Assembly: GCA_041739875.1 (NCBI GenBank)
Contig: JBGSNA010000388.1
Span: 1 to 64,000, forward strand
From: JBBSJZ01 sp041739875
Lineage (GTDB): Bacteria > Planctomycetota > Planctomycetia > Pirellulales > Pirellulaceae
Direction of reading: 5' to 3'
DNA: 64,000 nucleotides
How positions within the stretch are numbered: position 1 is the first letter of the stretch; the number at the start of each line of letters is the position of its first letter. Below are positions 61,942 to 64,000 of this stretch, piece by piece. The translations under genes and the position numbers were made by a program. The notes under the pieces were generated by a model. The model was not told where the DNA came from. It saw only the letters and a program-made list of their open reading frames with translations, and did no database searches.

Positions 61942-64000
61942 GTGCAGGCGGTAGATACGTCCGTGGACTTGCAGCAATTCTTTAATAACGCCGTTCCACC
62001 CCGCGACCATTTCGTGGGAGTGCTTCAACATTGGGCCGAGACTCGGCCTGATGAAGTGGCGTATTACTTTACTGATGCGGAAACGAATGAATCTCGATTG
62101 ACCTATGCGGAGCTTTGGAAAGAAGTTCGCGGGTTGGCGGGCTACTTGCAAGGCCGTTGCGGTATCCGGCCGGGTGACCGAGTCCTGCTGATCTATCCGC
62201 CAAGTCTGGATTTCGTTGTCGGTTTCTTTGCATGCCACGCTGCTGGCGTTATTGCGGTTCCAGCTTTCCCGCCGAGGCGTAATCGCAAGGCATCGCGAAT
62301 TCGCAGCATTGTCATCGATGCGGACGTTCGGTGGGCTTTATCGACCCAGAGCGTCGTGGATCAGTTGAGTGGCGAGTCGCTGCACGACGATCTTGTCGGT
62401 ATCCAAATGTTAGGGACTGACCTTGAATCGACACGTGACATCAATCGCTATCGCATGCCCAAGCTGTCTCGAGACAGCCTCGGGGTGCTCCAGTACACAT
62501 CCGGTAGCACGGGCTCGCCGAAGGGAGTCATGCTTAGCCACGGTAATCTCATCGCCAATGCAGAACTCATTTTGCACGCGTTTGAGCTTCCACCCGACAC
62601 CGTCGGCATGACTTGGCTGCCAACGTATCACGACATGGGGCTCGTTGGCGGTGTATTGCTTCCAATGTTTATCGGTTGCCCCAATGTGATGATGAGCCCG
62701 ATGACGTTCTTGCAACGTCCATCACGATGGCTGCACGCGATTTCAAAGTACAAAGTTCACGTTAGCGGAGGACCAAATTTCGCTTACCAGCTTTGCGTGG
62801 ACAAGGTTGAGGATACGGATCTCGAGGGAGTTGATTTATCGACGTTCAAAGTCGCCTTCAATGGCGCCGAACCCATCCGCAGCTCAACCATCGAAGCTTT
62901 CACTCGACGATTTGCCCCCTACGGTTTCCAGAAATCTTCATTCTTGCCTTGCTACGGAATGGCTGAGACGACGCTGATCGTTACAGGGGGACCAAAAGCA
63001 GGTCGTCCTGTGCTCAATCATTTCGATGGTGTCGCACTCGACAGCCGAAACGTGGTCGCGAGTCTGGGAAGTGACGAGAATTCGCGGCTACTGGTTGGTT
63101 GCGGGCGAGTGCTTCCCGATGAGAACGTGATCATTGTCGATGCGGAAACGCGAGCTATTTTGCCACCGACCTCCGTTGGTGAGATTTGGGTGCAAAGCCC
63201 TTCGGTCGGCCAAGGCTATTGGCAACAACGTGAAGAAACTGAAAAGACGTTCCACGCCAAGACAGCGGACGGCGATGGACCGTACTTGCGCACAGGCGAT
63301 TTAGGATTTTTCCACGACGAGCAACTTTACGTATCCGGACGCATCAAGGACATGATCATTGTCCGCGGAGTGAATCGATATCCCCAGGATATCGAAGCGA
63401 CCGTTGAGCATGCCAGTGAAGTGGTTCAAGCTGGAGGTGTCGCAGCTTTCGCAATGAATTTTGACGGACGGGAGCAACTCGTCATTGTCGCGGAAACCAT
63501 TCGACGTCGTGATATGGACTGGGATAGCCAGCTGCAAGCCATCCGCCGCGCTGTGACGGAGGAACACGATCTTCCGCCTGACGCGGTGTATTTGATTCGA
63601 AACAGCAGCGTTCCTAAGACGAGCAGCGGCAAGATACAGCGACACGCTTGTTTGCACGCCGTTCGCGATAACGAACTCAAAACGATCGCCAAGTGGGTTC
63701 GCTGGGAAGAGATGTCTGGTTCAAGGTCAGCGGCCAGTGACCAACCGACCATGATGCAGGCGGCGGCTGGCATCCAATATGCTTCTCCCGCAAACGCGAA
63801 AGTGGTGGACGCGATTATGCACCACATCCGCCGTGTTGCTGGTGAACGAGCGCAATTGCTCTCGATTGAAACGAACATCGTTTTGGATCTTGGGCTGGAT
63901 AGCTTGGAGCGACTCGAAATCGCGAGAAACCTCGAGCGGACGTTTGGTGGTCGGTTCCCAGAACAGGTGCTCGACGAAATCGAAACCGTCGGCCAAATCG
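61942..64000 (+). CDS. Fatty-acyl-AMP ligase with C-terminal acyl-carrier domain, 3' end outside the window
   Basis: The frame is open from the TGA at 61867 to the window end; start is uncertain (TTG 61909, GTG 61942 or GTG 61963). The adenylation domain has LTYAELWKEV, QYTSGSTGSPKGVMLSH (AMP loop, near base 62491), WLPTYHDMGLVGG, CYGMAETTL, YLRTGDLGF and GKIQRHA, in FadD32/FAAL style. After a ~45-residue linker comes an ACP: VLDLGLDSLERLEI, with the phosphopantetheine Ser at 63901-63903. FAALs activate fatty acids as acyl-AMP and load the ACP. In planctomycetes such proteins are often further fused to an aminotransferase/AONS-like domain; whether that is so here lies beyond the edge. Confidence 0.88.
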   Translation, partial: MQAVDTSVDLQQFFNNAVPPRDHFVGVLQHWAETRPDEVAYYFTDAETNESRLTYAELWKEVRGLAGYLQGRCGIRPGDRVLLIYPPSLDFVVGFFACHAAGVIAVPAFPPRRNRKASRIRSIVIDADVRWALSTQSVVDQLSGESLHDDLVGIQMLGTDLESTRDINRYRMPKLSRDSLGVLQYTSGSTGSPKGVMLSHGNLIANAELILHAFELPPDTVGMTWLPTYHDMGLVGGVLLPMFIGCPNVMMSPMTFLQRPSRWLHAISKYKVHVSGGPNFAYQLCVDKVEDTDLEGVDLSTFKVAFNGAEPIRSSTIEAFTRRFAPYGFQKSSFLPCYGMAETTLIVTGGPKAGRPVLNHFDGVALDSRNVVASLGSDENSRLLVGCGRVLPDENVIIVDAETRAILPPTSVGEIWVQSPSVGQGYWQQREETEKTFHAKTADGDGPYLRTGDLGFFHDEQLYVSGRIKDMIIVRGVNRYPQDIEATVEHASEVVQAGGVAAFAMNFDGREQLVIVAETIRRRDMDWDSQLQAIRRAVTEEHDLPPDAVYLIRNSSVPKTSSGKIQRHACLHAVRDNELKTIAKWVRWEEMSGSRSAASDQPTMMQAAAGIQYASPANAKVVDAIMHHIRRVAGERAQLLSIETNIVLDLGLDSLERLEIARNLERTFGGRFPEQVLDEIETVGQI

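Overview
The window looks like a piece of chromosome from a planctomycete of the Pirellula/Rhodopirellula type. The basis is gene content: a fused SecDF, a BBP7-type outer-membrane protein with a Cys-rich insert, NPYQSP-type small membrane proteins, large Ser/Thr kinases of planctomycete style, an FHA-EAL protein, a kinase fused to a tubulin-like domain, and lipid A genes, together with moderate GC and many GTG/TTG starts. This assignment is inferred from recognised families; no 16S gene is present. I see no tRNA, rRNA, CRISPR array, insertion sequence or prophage.

Layout. 1-5,040: a truncated esterase, then a collapsed molybdo-hydroxylase locus (remnants of the Fe-S subunit, the FAD subunit and XdhC, with the catalytic subunit missing), followed by an intact MocA-like nucleotidyltransferase and an Old Yellow Enzyme. 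5,183-9,227: a small lipoprotein, an amidohydrolase broken by one in-frame TGA, and a LarA-like racemase. 9,323-14,359: str locus (rpsL, rpsG, then a terminator), an EF-G of the recycling-like subtype with mtnA, and csrA behind a palindrome-rich leader. 14,494-20,688: surE and a DegT aminotransferase on the minus strand, divergent from yajC and secDF. 20,869-26,765: envelope block (M28 peptidase, ompH/skp, lpxC, lpxA, a GnnA-like oxidoreductase). 26,784-31,572 (minus): sensor kinase, zinc-ribbon membrane protein, bioB. 31,800-32,342: PSP1/RicT-like protein.

32,388-41,336 is the most unusual block. A Ser/Thr kinase fused to a tubulin-like GTPase and an AAA+ ATPase run leftward. Divergent from them are an FHA-EAL protein, a secreted TPR-like protein and a Wza-type polysaccharide export protein. 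The parts suggest a phospho-threonine to c-di-GMP to exopolysaccharide control module, which is an inference from domain logic and gene order.

41,333-50,625: a repeat-containing secreted protein, trpD, a nucleoside hydrolase, two consecutive NfeD proteins, a BON-domain protein and a DUF3352-like protein. 50,810-56,884: a polysaccharide deacetylase overlapping a GT4 glycosyltransferase, an acyltransferase, a hotdog thioesterase, the BBP7 protein and a PPP-type phosphatase. 57,310-64,000: a VWA-domain membrane protein, a small NPYQSP protein, a 2-oxo-acid decarboxylase, and the first part of a fatty-acyl-AMP ligase/ACP protein that runs off the end of the window.
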